From positions 1-29,819 of the IMG/VR virus record IMGVR_UViG_3300046516_001118: a stretch of DNA of 29,819 bases. One strand, 5' to 3'. How positions within the stretch are numbered: the stretch's first letter is position 1; the number at the start of each line of letters is the position of its first letter. The notes beneath the pieces were generated by a model. It had not been told where the DNA came from and did no database searches. It saw only the letters and a list, made by a program, of their open reading frames with translations. The translations under genes were made by a program, and so were the position numbers. Of this stretch, positions 12,572 through 19,614 are shown piece after piece. The stretch is from a virus.

Positions 12572-12633
12572 ACCACGGATAGCACGGATGAGCACGGATG
12601 GGGAGGACGGTTCGCCGAGGGTGCAAGAGGGGG
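12572..12633. repeat. Dispersed intergenic repeat, copy 1
   Basis: Starts ACCACGGATAGCACGGAT and ends CCGAGGGTGCAAGAGGGGG. The second copy is at 16966-17026, nearly identical with small indels. It contains three CACGGAT heptamers. Short repeats of this ATCCGTG type are widespread between genes in planctomycetes and relatives (established knowledge, recalled). Confidence 0.8.
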
Positions 12634-12639
12634 AGACGG

Positions 12640-12827
12640 CCTCGAGGGTGACCAGGCCGCCGGCGAGGTCCTCCGGCAGGGCCAGGGCCTCGAGGGTGAC
12701 CAGCTCGCCGGCGAGGTCCTCCGGCAGGGCCCAGGGCCTCGAGGGTGACCAGGCCGCCGGCGAGGTCCTCCGGCAGGGCCCAGGGCCTCGAGGGTGACCA
12801 GGCCGCCGGCGAGGTCCTCGGCCGGTG
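12640..12827. repeat. 48/49-bp tandem repeat, 4 copies
   Basis: Copies begin CCTCGAGGGTGACCAG at 12640, 12688, 12737 and 12786, each followed by CGCCGGCGAGGTCCTC. It lies between the tape-measure stop (12828) and the dispersed repeat. The periods of 48 and 49 do not keep a reading frame. The CGCCGGCGAGGTCCTC core recurs inverted in the 76-bp repeats at 9321-9686. Confidence 0.8.
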
Positions 12828-14537
12828 TCAGATCGTGAAAGTGGCCAGGCCGTGGGCCTCGGTTTTGCCGCGGGCGGCGATTTCTTTGATGGCCTGGGCC
12901 ATGTTCTTGGTGTGCTTGGCGGTTTCCTTGGTGGCGGCGGCGGTTTCTTTGGCCTCGGTGCCTCCGCCCTGGTTCAGGAATCGGGCGATCGAGGAGCCGG
13001 CCTCGGAGGAGCCGATCTCGGCGGCGGCGACACCCTTGTAATCGCTGGGTTTCGGTAGGGGCTTTTCCTTGGCGGCCTCGGGTTTGGCGGGGCCGGGGAG
13101 TTTGGCGGTGGCGCGGGCCTTGACGCGGGCGGCGGTGCGGTTGGCAATGCGCTCGCCGGCGGCGTCGATGTCGGCTTGCAAGGAGACGAGCGGGGGTTTG
13201 ATCATTTCGGGGAGCGCGGCCAGGGCGGGTTCGAAGCCCTCGAGGAGAGGTTTCCAATCGAACACGAATCCGCCGGCCGGGTTCTTGAGGAACTGGTAAA
13301 ACGAGTTCGCGAGCTCGCCGAGGTTAGTCGCGAGGTTCTGAAATTCGATGCGGATGCCATCGATTGTCGTGGTGATGATGTCGCGCCAGTTGGTGGCGAT
13401 GTAATCGGCGACCAGGCCGAGGTTAGAGGCCATCGTTTCGATGTGGACGATGACGTTAGCAATCTTCTCGGCGACGATGAGCTGGAAGATCGTGACATAG
13501 TCGCCGGCGCTGGCGAGGGTGTCGGAGACTGTAAAAAAGGTGTTGGTGATGGCATCGGCCCATCCTTGGAGCATCGGCCTATTGTCCTCGAACACCGTAA
13601 TCAGGGTGGCGAGGAGCTCATTGAATCCGCCGATCGCGGCGGTGACCATCGGCATTAACATCGTGCCGACGGTGGTGGCGAAGTTGGCGAGGCCGCCCTC
13701 GGATTTGCGGAACTGGTTCGCCGCGGAATCCTGGGTGCGGGCGAGGTCGCCGGTGGCGGTGGCGAGGCCCTTGGTGATGAGGCTGGCGCGGGCGGCGACC
13801 TTGGCCGATTCGTCGAGCTTGCCGCTACCCTTGGCGAGGCCCATTCGCATCGCCTCGGCCTGGACGGCGGTTTCACTGAGGAGGACGCCGAACGCGCGGA
13901 GGGGTTCGGCCTCGCCGATGAGGCCGGAGCGGATTTTCTCGAGGGCCGAATCCATCGGGACGTTGTAGAAGCTGCTGGCGTCGGCGGCGAGGTTGACGAG
14001 CTGGTTACTGAGGGCGGCGGCGGCCTGGGTGCTCGAGCCGCTACCCTTGGCGATGAGGCCGATACTCGCGGCGGCGTCGAGGAGCTCGCCCTTGGGGAGG
14101 CCGAACGCTTTGGCCATCTTATCGGCGTTGGAGACGACGCTGTCGGTCTGGGCGCCGAAAACCTCGCCGGTCTTGGCCAGGGTTTCGCCGAGGTTGACGG
14201 CGCCCTTGATTCCACTCGTGAAGAATCCGACGACGGCCGAGGTTGCTTTGTAAATGACTCCGACAACGCCCAGGGCGGCGGCGATCTGGAGGCCCATGGC
14301 GCGGATCGAGGGGATCGCGGTGCGGGCCGCGGTGCCCACACTGCCGACACCCTTTGCCAGGTTCGCGGCGCCGGCGGTGGGGGCGGCCATGTTGACCCGG
14401 CTGAGGTCGCCCATCGGGTTAGCGCGCGCGAGGCCGCGCAGGCTGTCGCTCGCCATGCGGACTTGCCGGACGAATGTCGCGCTGTCGAATTTGACGCCGA
14501 TCACAATTGTGCGGTTGATCGAGGAATTCAGGGCCAT
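12828..14537 (-). CDS. Tail tape-measure protein
   Basis: 569 residues from the ATG at 14537. The N-terminus is NSSINRTIVIGVKFDSATF, then Ala/Gly-rich helices. Hydrophobic stretches occur around residues 80-115 (LQIAAALGVVGVIY; AVVGFFTSG) and 290-320 (TVGTMLMPMVTAAIGGF). Long amphipathic helices with few Cys follow, and a Lys/Ala-rich C-terminus (TKETAKHTKNMAQAIKEIAA). This composition, its size and its place after the frameshifted tail chaperone identify the tape measure, which fixes tail length. At roughly 0.15 nm per residue the tail would be about 85 nm (inference). The ribosome site is poor and the upstream DNA is a CRISPR array. Confidence 0.88.
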   Translation of the reverse strand: MALNSSINRTIVIGVKFDSATFVRQVRMASDSLRGLARANPMGDLSRVNMAAPTAGAANLAKGVGSVGTAARTAIPSIRAMGLQIAAALGVVGVIYKATSAVVGFFTSGIKGAVNLGETLAKTGEVFGAQTDSVVSNADKMAKAFGLPKGELLDAAASIGLIAKGSGSSTQAAAALSNQLVNLAADASSFYNVPMDSALEKIRSGLIGEAEPLRAFGVLLSETAVQAEAMRMGLAKGSGKLDESAKVAARASLITKGLATATGDLARTQDSAANQFRKSEGGLANFATTVGTMLMPMVTAAIGGFNELLATLITVFEDNRPMLQGWADAITNTFFTVSDTLASAGDYVTIFQLIVAEKIANVIVHIETMASNLGLVADYIATNWRDIITTTIDGIRIEFQNLATNLGELANSFYQFLKNPAGGFVFDWKPLLEGFEPALAALPEMIKPPLVSLQADIDAAGERIANRTAARVKARATAKLPGPAKPEAAKEKPLPKPSDYKGVAAAEIGSSEAGSSIARFLNQGGGTEAKETAAATKETAKHTKNMAQAIKEIAARGKTEAHGLATFTI

Positions 14538-14583
14538 GAGTAGATTTCCACTCCGGTAATCGCTAGATTCCTATTCGCGGCGA

Positions 14584-14847
14584 ACTTCCACGGCCTGGAG
14601 GGCGTGGCCCCATTGAAGCATGCCGATGACAATCGTGCGGTTGATCCTGCTGTTCTTTTCCACGCCCTTCGGGGCGTGGCCCCATTGAAGCGTGGCGGAG
14701 AGTGTCTCCAAGAGGTGTGAAGCGCCACTTTCCACGCCCTTCGGGGCGTGGCCCCATTGAAGCTAAAAACGCTTCGCGTCGAATTCAAGGTCGACGTATT
14801 TTCCACGCCGTAGGGCCCAGCGCCTTACGGCGTGGCCCCATTGAATC
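14584..14847. CRISPR. Phage-borne CRISPR mini-array, 4 repeats and 3 spacers, no cas genes
   Basis: Repeats of 36 nt at 14584-14619 (degenerate), 14656-14691 and 14728-14763 (identical except the first base), and an elongated one at 14799-14847. Plus-strand repeat: TTTCCACGCCCTTCGGGG, then CGTGGCCCCATTGAAGC; CCACGCCC and GGGCGTGG form an 8-bp stem with a TTCG loop. Spacers are 14620-14655 (36), 14692-14727 (36) and 14764-14798 (35). The three spacers are unrelated to one another. The 3' ATTGAAGC resembles the usual 8-nt crRNA handle and favours plus-strand transcription, but direction is not certain. No cas gene is in the window. Confidence 0.9.
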
Positions 14848-15772
14848 ACTTCTCTCCATTCTGCTCACTCCTCGAGCCGTCGATGGCCGCGGCGGCGACC
14901 AGTACCAGGCGGGCGCGGCGATCGGTGTCGGAGGCGGCGACGGCGTAGCGGCTCGAGCTGAAAATCTGGGTGGGGCGGAAGGTGGCGAGGAGGCGGCGGA
15001 GCTGGGGGAGGCTCGAGGCGTATTCGCAGGCGCGGGTGAAGAAACCTTTCGGGTCGCTGAATTCCAGGCGGGGGTCGAGGACCAGGAGGTGAGAGCGCTC
15101 GGCCGCGGTGAGGGGTGTCAGGGTGACCTTGCCGGAATGGGCGGTCGCCTCGGCGAGGATGTAGCGGAGGAGCTTGTCGGAGGTCGCCTTTTCTTGCTTC
15201 GTCGCTTCGACGAATCGGGAGACGCCGGCGGCATCATCCTCGTAATGGCCCTCGGCGAGCTCGGTGAGGGTGTAGCGCAGGCGGAGGGTGGGGGAGCTGG
15301 TGATCTCGCGGGCGACCAGGGCGACGGCCTGGGCGCGGGCGAGGGGTGCGTCGGCCTCGGTGTTGGTGCCGTCGGGTGGGGCGGCGGAGAGGGCGTCGAG
15401 GATTTCCTCGGTGCCGGCGAACAGGGTGAGAGAGAGCTGGTCGCGGAGCTGATACAGGGTTTCGTGATCGGGTTCGCCGGCGGCGTCGGGGATGACGATG
15501 CGCGGGTTCTCAGGTTTCTTCTTGCGCCGCCAGAATTCGGCGGTGAACGCGCGGAACAGCGCGGACTTGGCGCGGGCCTTGACCTGGTCGTGGCGCTTGC
15601 CGACCTCTTTGGCGACCACGCCCAGGCCGATCATTTCGGCGACCTCGGCGAGCTCGGCGGGGGCGAGCTCGAGGGCGCGGTGTTGCGCGGGGACTTGCCG
15701 CGGCGGGGCCGGGGTCGCTGCTTTATGGGCCTGGTCGAGGAGACTCGGGAGGGCCGTTTTGGTTCTGGACAC
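14846..15772 (-). CDS. Tail-module protein of unknown function
   Basis: 308 residues, between the tail assembly chaperone and the tape measure. It is mostly helical and Ala/Leu-rich, with a basic segment KRHDQVKARAKSALFRAF and RRKKK near residues 60-85 and a long regular helical C-terminal half. No family is recognised; position suggests tail assembly. Its first 15 residues (RTKTALPSLLDQA) are shared with the XF1762-family gene upstream because the underlying 62 bp are duplicated. Its TGA stop overlaps the last CRISPR repeat. Confidence 0.6.
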   Translation of the reverse strand: MSRTKTALPSLLDQAHKAATPAPPRQVPAQHRALELAPAELAEVAEMIGLGVVAKEVGKRHDQVKARAKSALFRAFTAEFWRRKKKPENPRIVIPDAAGEPDHETLYQLRDQLSLTLFAGTEEILDALSAAPPDGTNTEADAPLARAQAVALVAREITSSPTLRLRYTLTELAEGHYEDDAAGVSRFVEATKQEKATSDKLLRYILAEATAHSGKVTLTPLTAAERSHLLVLDPRLEFSDPKGFFTRACEYASSLPQLRRLLATFRPTQIFSSSRYAVAASDTDRRARLVLVAAAAIDGSRSEQNGEK

Positions 15773-16310
15773 GGGTGCGGGGTCCTTTCGCTTTCCTACT
15801 GTGCTTCCCAGCGAAATTTTCCTTGTAACGGGTGCTTGTCGACCCGCGGGCGATTAGCTCGCGACCACGATCCGCCGCGGGTTTCCCCCAGACATTTCCA
15901 ACCCGCGGCAATAAGGCTCGTACCCGGTTCGGTATCGAGTATGAAGGTGATCAATCGGGAATAACCGAGGGCTTTTGTGGCTCGCCATGCCGCCGCATAA
16001 AGCGCTGAACACGCATTAGGGCATCCGTCGGTTGCCAGGCGAATAACCTCGAGCGTCAATCCGTTGTCAAGCATCCTTCCTACTGGGCGACTCATAATCG
16101 CGACGCCGCGGATTTGTTCACGGTCGTCTACAACGGCGAGAGAAAATTTGTGTCCTGTCGCGGAAAGGTGGTGGCGGTGATGGCGCCGGACAAAAGTATT
16201 TGCTTCATTCAACTCACAAGGAATTATCCGCAAGCGCGATTGCTTAACGGCCTGGTCGAGGAGACTCGGGAGGGCCGTTTTGGTTCGGGTCACGGGTGCG
16301 GGATCCTTTC
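15728..16310. repeat. 62-bp direct repeats flanking the XF1762 gene (15728-15789 and 16249-16310)
   Basis: The two 62-bp copies share 59 of 62 positions. On the minus strand each carries, in one frame, the chaperone C-terminus (NQNGPPESPRPG) and, in another, the start RTKTALPSLLDQA of the next gene. The repeat therefore preserves both overlapping frames at each end of the inserted segment. Confidence 0.85.
15796..16293 (-). CDS. XF1762-family (GNAT-like) phage protein
   Basis: 165 residues. From residue 21 the protein follows the XF1762-family pattern: LRIIPCELNEANTFVRRHHR, GHKFSLAVVDDREQIRGVAI, SRPVGR, LEVIRLATDGCPNACSALYA, AWRATKALGYSRLITFIL, EPGTSLIAAGWKCLGET and GGSWSR. These proteins have a GNAT-like fold, but the reaction is not established. 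The first ~18 residues are not part of the family; they come from a copied start of the downstream gene. The gene lies inside the tail operon, bracketed by 62-bp direct repeats, and is best read as a cargo insertion. Confidence 0.85.
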   Translation of the reverse strand: MTRTKTALPSLLDQAVKQSRLRIIPCELNEANTFVRRHHRHHLSATGHKFSLAVVDDREQIRGVAIMSRPVGRMLDNGLTLEVIRLATDGCPNACSALYAAAWRATKALGYSRLITFILDTEPGTSLIAAGWKCLGETRGGSWSRANRPRVDKHPLQGKFRWEAQ

Positions 16311-16947
16311 ACCATCTTGGAGAGCATCATCATCCGGGCGGCCATGTCCTCGCCGGACTGGGCGCGCGGGCCGCCGGCGGCGAAATAGGGGACGATGCGG
16401 TCGATCGACCTGGGCTTATCGGACCACAAGCCCTCGAGGGTGGAGCAAACCAGGGCGGTCAAAAAGTAGATATCGGGGAAGCCGTAAAGGCTGTCAAACG
16501 CGATGAGCTCGGCGAGCTCTGGGGATGTCAGGGCCTGGCCGAGCTCGGCGGGGGTGCGTCCGTAGTGGGCGGCCAGGCGGATCAGGAATCGGCGGCCTGG
16601 CCGGTCCGCGAGTTTTTTTCCAATTCCTCGATATCTTCGCGGGTGAATTTGTTGAGGCGGAATGCGACGTCCACAATGCGCGTGATCGCCGAGGTGGAGT
16701 GGGCGCCGAGGATCGGGATATCTTCTTCGCGGAAAAGATCCTTGCCGGCGTCATCGCACGCGCAGTAATAGACCAGGCGGGCGCGGAAGTGGATGCGCTT
16801 GGTCTTTTCCCACTGCATTTCGAGTTGATCGCGTTCCGATGCGGAGAGGGTGCGGACCCACACATCGCCTCCCCATTCGGGGACGGCGACCAGCTCGCGG
16901 TGGAGGAGCGGGGGGGTTTTCAGGATGGTATCGCGGTCGAGGGGCAT
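16244..16947 (-). CDS. Tail assembly chaperone, long form (-1 frameshift product)
   Basis: The short form (16582-16947) reads through the heptamer A AAA AAC at 16618-16612. A -1 shift there joins it to an open frame ending at 16244: 112 codons then 122, about 234 residues. The extension reads FLIRLAAHYGRTPAELGQAL, ELAELIAFDSLYGFPDIYFL and ends SKMVKGSRTRDPNQNGPPES, RPGR. Short and frameshifted long chaperones just before the tape measure are the standard lambda G/GT arrangement. The end of the long form overlaps the start of the XF1762 gene. Confidence 0.8.
16582..16947 (-). CDS. Tail assembly chaperone, short form
   Basis: 121 residues from the ATG at 16947 (MPLDRDTILKTPPLLHREL). It contains the chaperone pattern VPEWGGDVWVRTLSASERDQ, a two-Cys stretch YYCACDD, and the C-terminus RLNKFTREDIEELEKNSRTG. 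It should coat or guide the tape measure during tail assembly. The slippery sequence lies 10 codons before its stop. The gap to the tube gene holds a dispersed repeat (16966-17026), unlike the tight packing elsewhere in this operon. Confidence 0.85.
   Translation of the reverse strand: MPLDRDTILKTPPLLHRELVAVPEWGGDVWVRTLSASERDQLEMQWEKTKRIHFRARLVYYCACDDAGKDLFREEDIPILGAHSTSAITRIVDVAFRLNKFTREDIEELEKNSRTGQAADS
16612..16618 (-). promoter_or_regulatory. Programmed -1 ribosomal frameshift site
   Basis: Minus-strand A AAA AAC, in phase with zero-frame codons GAA AAA AAC. It follows the X XXY YYZ rule, and both A-site and P-site tRNAs can re-pair on AAA. The downstream -1 frame is open for 122 codons. 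Confidence 0.85.
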
Positions 16948-16965
16948 TCGATGAGCTCGGATTGG

Positions 16966-17026
16966 ACCACGGATAGCACGGATAGGCACGGATGGGAGGA
17001 CGGTTCGCCGAGGGTGCAAGAGGGGG
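16966..17026. repeat. Dispersed intergenic repeat, copy 2
   Basis: Same element as 12572-12633: ACCACGGATAGCACGGAT at one end and CCGAGGGTGCAAGAGGGGG at the other. It fills the gap between the tail tube gene and the tail chaperone start. Confidence 0.8.
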
Positions 17027-17473
17027 TTAACTGCCGGCGGTGAAGACGGGGAGGTCCGTCAATTTCAATTCGATATCGGCGCCGAGGTTGGATTTGACTT
17101 TCATCCCGTTCAGTTTGAACGACGTCAAGAACCCGTGAAAGGTGCATTTCGCGGGGGTGGTGTTGGTGTCGTTGAATTTGAGCTCGTAAGACTCGATGGC
17201 GCCGGGGGCGGTGGCATCGGTGATGAAAAGTTTATGGGTGGCGGTGTCGCTGGGATCGAACCAGATTTTCAGGGTGAGCTTGTCGGGTTCGGGAAAGAGG
17301 CTCGGCCGGGAGATGATCAAGCCGGTGGTCATCGCGGTCGAGTCGATGGCCTCGACCATAACCTCCGGGCCGTCGATCTCGGTGACCTGGGCGACCGGGG
17401 TCATGGTGGTCGCGATCTCCACACTGAGGATTGTTCCTTCGCCGGGGATGACCAGGGCGTCGACGGTGGGCAT
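17027..17473 (-). CDS. Major tail (tube) protein
   Basis: 148 residues. It starts GEGTILSVEIATTMTPVAQV and continues with beta-rich segments (TLKIWFDPSDTATHKLFITD, AIESYELKFNDTNTTPAKCT, FHGFLTSFKLNGMK). This is the pattern of siphovirus tube proteins of about 150 residues, and the gene sits between the tail terminator and the tail chaperone, as expected. It would polymerise into the tail tube around the tape measure. Confidence 0.82.
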   Translation of the reverse strand: MPTVDALVIPGEGTILSVEIATTMTPVAQVTEIDGPEVMVEAIDSTAMTTGLIISRPSLFPEPDKLTLKIWFDPSDTATHKLFITDATAPGAIESYELKFNDTNTTPAKCTFHGFLTSFKLNGMKVKSNLGADIELKLTDLPVFTAGS

Positions 17474-17488
17474 TGGGTTCGTCCTTCT

Positions 17489-18007
17489 CTACGCGCTTGC
17501 GTTTACGTTCGTGGGCCTCGACTCGCGGAGTTTGAACGTGAAGGGGAGCTCTTTCCAGTAGATGCCGATATCAGAACCGGAGATAGGTTCGTCGTAACCG
17601 TCATCTTCGGTGTCGAAGAAAACGCGGATGATCGGGAGGCCGTCGAGCTCGCCGGCGAAACCCTGAAAGAAATTGCGGAGGACCTCGCGGCCGGATTCGA
17701 TATCCGCGTGATTGTAGGAGGAGACGCGAAACAAGATGCTCACGTAGCGGATGCCGGCCGGGGCGGTGAGGGTGTCGTCATGCTGGCTGTCGGACATTTG
17801 ATAGGTGAGGGTCGCCGCGCCCATCGGCGAGGACTGGGGGATGATGACCGGGTAAATCCGGTTGCCGAACAGGGCCGCGGCGGCGGGGTCGGCCTCGAAT
17901 GCGGCGAGGAGTGCCAATTTGAGGTCCTCGAGGATGGGCGGGGCCGGGACGGGTGCCGGCCGCGACTTGTTGAACCGGAGCCGGTTGAATCGCGCGGTAT
18001 TCAGCAT
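17489..18007 (-). CDS. Tail terminator / completion protein (DUF3168-like)
   Basis: 172 residues. ILEDLKLALLAAFEADPAAA, ALFGNRIYPVIIPQSSPMGA and ATLTYQMSDSQH fit the small tail-completion family (DUF3168 or gpU-like) that caps the tube. Its beta-rich second half (YVSILFRVSSYNHADIESGR; GIYWKELPFTFKLRE) is typical. It sits immediately upstream of the tube gene. The opening NTARFNRLRFNK loosely echoes the N-terminus of the next protein upstream (FNRHRYN). Confidence 0.75.
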   Translation of the reverse strand: MLNTARFNRLRFNKSRPAPVPAPPILEDLKLALLAAFEADPAAAALFGNRIYPVIIPQSSPMGAATLTYQMSDSQHDDTLTAPAGIRYVSILFRVSSYNHADIESGREVLRNFFQGFAGELDGLPIIRVFFDTEDDGYDEPISGSDIGIYWKELPFTFKLRESRPTNVNASA

Positions 18008-18013
18008 GGGCTC

Positions 18014-18475
18014 TCAGGTCGTGAGGATCGCGCCCAGGAGCAATGAGGCCGCCGCGCACGAGCAATAGAGCGCGGTGACATCGGCGGTGAAGGGGTTCGG
18101 GAAGAGGCCGGCGGAGGCGTTCCAATACAGGGGCATTCCGGCTTTCAAGGTGATCGTGTTCGCCGGGGCCGTGGGGCTGTTTGTTTTGATCGTGAGGTCG
18201 GCGGTGGCGAGGAGGTAGAGCGCCTGGGTGCGGGCGACTGACCAGGCCGTGGGGATGACCACGTTGGAGGAGCCGGAAAAGAAGTTGCGAGAGAGGTCGA
18301 TCGACCTCCTCCCCGTTTCGGTGAAAGAGCGTTTCAGGCGGGTGCCGTCGGTTCCGGCGATCGCCACACTGAGGGCGTAATTGACGGTGGCCAGGTTGGT
18401 TCCCGGGGCGATGGGCGGGATGCCGATGCCGCCGAGGGCCGATCCGGGGCCGTTGTAGCGGTGGCGGTTGAACAT
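18014..18475 (-). CDS. Putative structural protein, paralog of 20983-21414
   Basis: 153 residues. The core NYALSVAIAGTDGTRLKRSF, TETGRRSIDLSR, TIKTNSPTAPANTITLKAGM, NASAGLFPNPFTADVTALY and the ending GAILTT are all matched in order by the product of 20983-21414. It is likely a beta-structured virion or decoration component because of its place among tail completion genes. No named family is recognised. The FNRHRYN N-terminus replaces the hydrophobic N-terminus of its paralog. Confidence 0.6.
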   Translation of the reverse strand: MFNRHRYNGPGSALGGIGIPPIAPGTNLATVNYALSVAIAGTDGTRLKRSFTETGRRSIDLSRNFFSGSSNVVIPTAWSVARTQALYLLATADLTIKTNSPTAPANTITLKAGMPLYWNASAGLFPNPFTADVTALYCSCAAASLLLGAILTT

Positions 18476-18481
18476 CGCGCG

Positions 18482-18823
18482 TTAGTACGGCTTGGCGACC
18501 ATCATCTCGAGGAGGACGCGATAGGTCGGGAGGCCGGTATCGCCGGCGACGTTGGTGTCGAGAAAGGCGCTGATCGCCGGGGCGGCCTGTTGCAAGAGGA
18601 CGTTGGCATGGTAGGCGTCGAGGTGGTTCAGGGGCGTCGGCGGTGGGCCGCCGAAATTGCTGGGCGGCGGGGTCTCAAAAATTGGGTCGACGAAGTTGCC
18701 GCCGGCCTGGGCCAGGAGGCCGGCATCTTGCAAGAGAGCGGCGACCGCGCCGAGGATCGCCGCGGCCTGGGTGACCGAATCGGCGCCGATCGAGAGTAGT
18801 TTGTTGGTGTAGTCTTGGGCCAT
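18482..18823 (-). CDS. Hypothetical protein in tail module
   Basis: 113 residues. An Ala/Leu-rich N-terminal helix pair (VTQAAAILGAVAALLQDAGL) is followed by a Pro-rich linker (ETPPPSNFGGPPPTPLNHL) and a second helical region with AAPAISAFLDTN and TYRVLLEMM. It resembles small structural proteins but is not recognised. It is 6 nt upstream of the 18475 start, so cotranslation is likely. Confidence 0.5.
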   Translation of the reverse strand: MAQDYTNKLLSIGADSVTQAAAILGAVAALLQDAGLLAQAGGNFVDPIFETPPPSNFGGPPPTPLNHLDAYHANVLLQQAAPAISAFLDTNVAGDTGLPTYRVLLEMMVAKPY

Positions 18824-18844
18824 GAATCGCCTCGAGTCTAGAGG

Positions 18845-19612
18845 TTAAACCACTGCGCCGGAGGCGTCGCGCCAGGCGCTGCCGTCCCACCAAATTGGTT
18901 TGTGGAGGGTTGCGTCATACCACTGGTCGCCGGCGGTGCGGCCGGTCGGCCGGGAGCCGGTCGCGCCGGTGCCGGTCCTGAACGTGTTCGGGACGCTAAC
19001 GCTGTTATCGTTTGCGGTGATATAGATTCCGTAAGCGCCGAGAACCAGATTGAAGACACCGTAATCGCCGGATACTGAAGCAATCGACCAGACTTGTGCG
19101 CCGTTCGCTCGATTGGTCAGTGTGACCCCTGCATTTGGGCCGGTCGTTGAAAAGCCCTGGGCGATCATGCCGCCGGTGGTCATGTTCGTCGCGGTGAAGG
19201 TGTTGCCATCCCAGACGGGGCCTCCGCCGGCAAAGGCGCCGGCGCTGTTGAATTGAATGTCGTGCGTGGTGCCGCCGGGGGAGTGCGATTCGATGCCGGC
19301 CTGGAGTTCGTCGATCGTCGCCTTGCATACCCGGATCTGCACGACCACGCCGGCGGCGAGGTTCACGTCAGAGTAACCGGCCGCGGCGGTGAGGCCGGTC
19401 AGGGCGAGGCCGGCGCGGCCGGTGGATTGAAACACGCCGAGGATGACCTCGGTGGGGGTGTCGGGATTGGTGCAGGCGGTGAGGCGATAGATCCGATTCG
19501 CCGGGAGCGTCGGCAAGCCGTTCAGCGCGGCGAGGACGAGCTGGCCATCGCCGGCGGTGTGGGCGGTGCCGACGGTGCTTGACCAGTTGTCGACGGCCAG
19601 GCCGTAGGGCAT
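18845..19612 (-). CDS. Putative tail fibre / virion surface protein
   Basis: 255 residues. The N-terminal 130 residues are small and beta-rich. A central segment (THDIQFNSAGAFAGGGPVWD, then GNTFTATNMTTGGMIAQGFS) looks like a trimeric fibre shaft. The end, GSRPTGRTAGDQWYDATLHK followed by PIWWDGSAWRDASG, is a motif common at the ends of phage fibre-like proteins. It may be a receptor-binding or decoration protein. Location within the head-tail completion genes is unusual for a fibre. Confidence 0.65.
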   Translation of the reverse strand: MPYGLAVDNWSSTVGTAHTAGDGQLVLAALNGLPTLPANRIYRLTACTNPDTPTEVILGVFQSTGRAGLALTGLTAAAGYSDVNLAAGVVVQIRVCKATIDELQAGIESHSPGGTTHDIQFNSAGAFAGGGPVWDGNTFTATNMTTGGMIAQGFSTTGPNAGVTLTNRANGAQVWSIASVSGDYGVFNLVLGAYGIYITANDNSVSVPNTFRTGTGATGSRPTGRTAGDQWYDATLHKPIWWDGSAWRDASGAVV

Positions 19613-19614
19613 TG

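Noticed and set aside
12298-13257. 319-codon leftward frame over the tape-measure 3' end and tandem repeats
   Set aside because: It crosses two tandem-repeat arrays and is Arg/Pro/His-rich; the tape measure in another frame is clearly coding.
14528-14806. Leftward frame with repeated FNGATPRRAWK peptides
   Set aside because: This is the translation of CRISPR repeats, a well-known spurious ORF type; spacers differ and no start signal is present.
14702-15964. 420-codon rightward frame opposite the 308-residue gene and CRISPR array
   Set aside because: Gly/Ala/Glu low-complexity shadow of the leftward genes, with no ribosome site or family signal.
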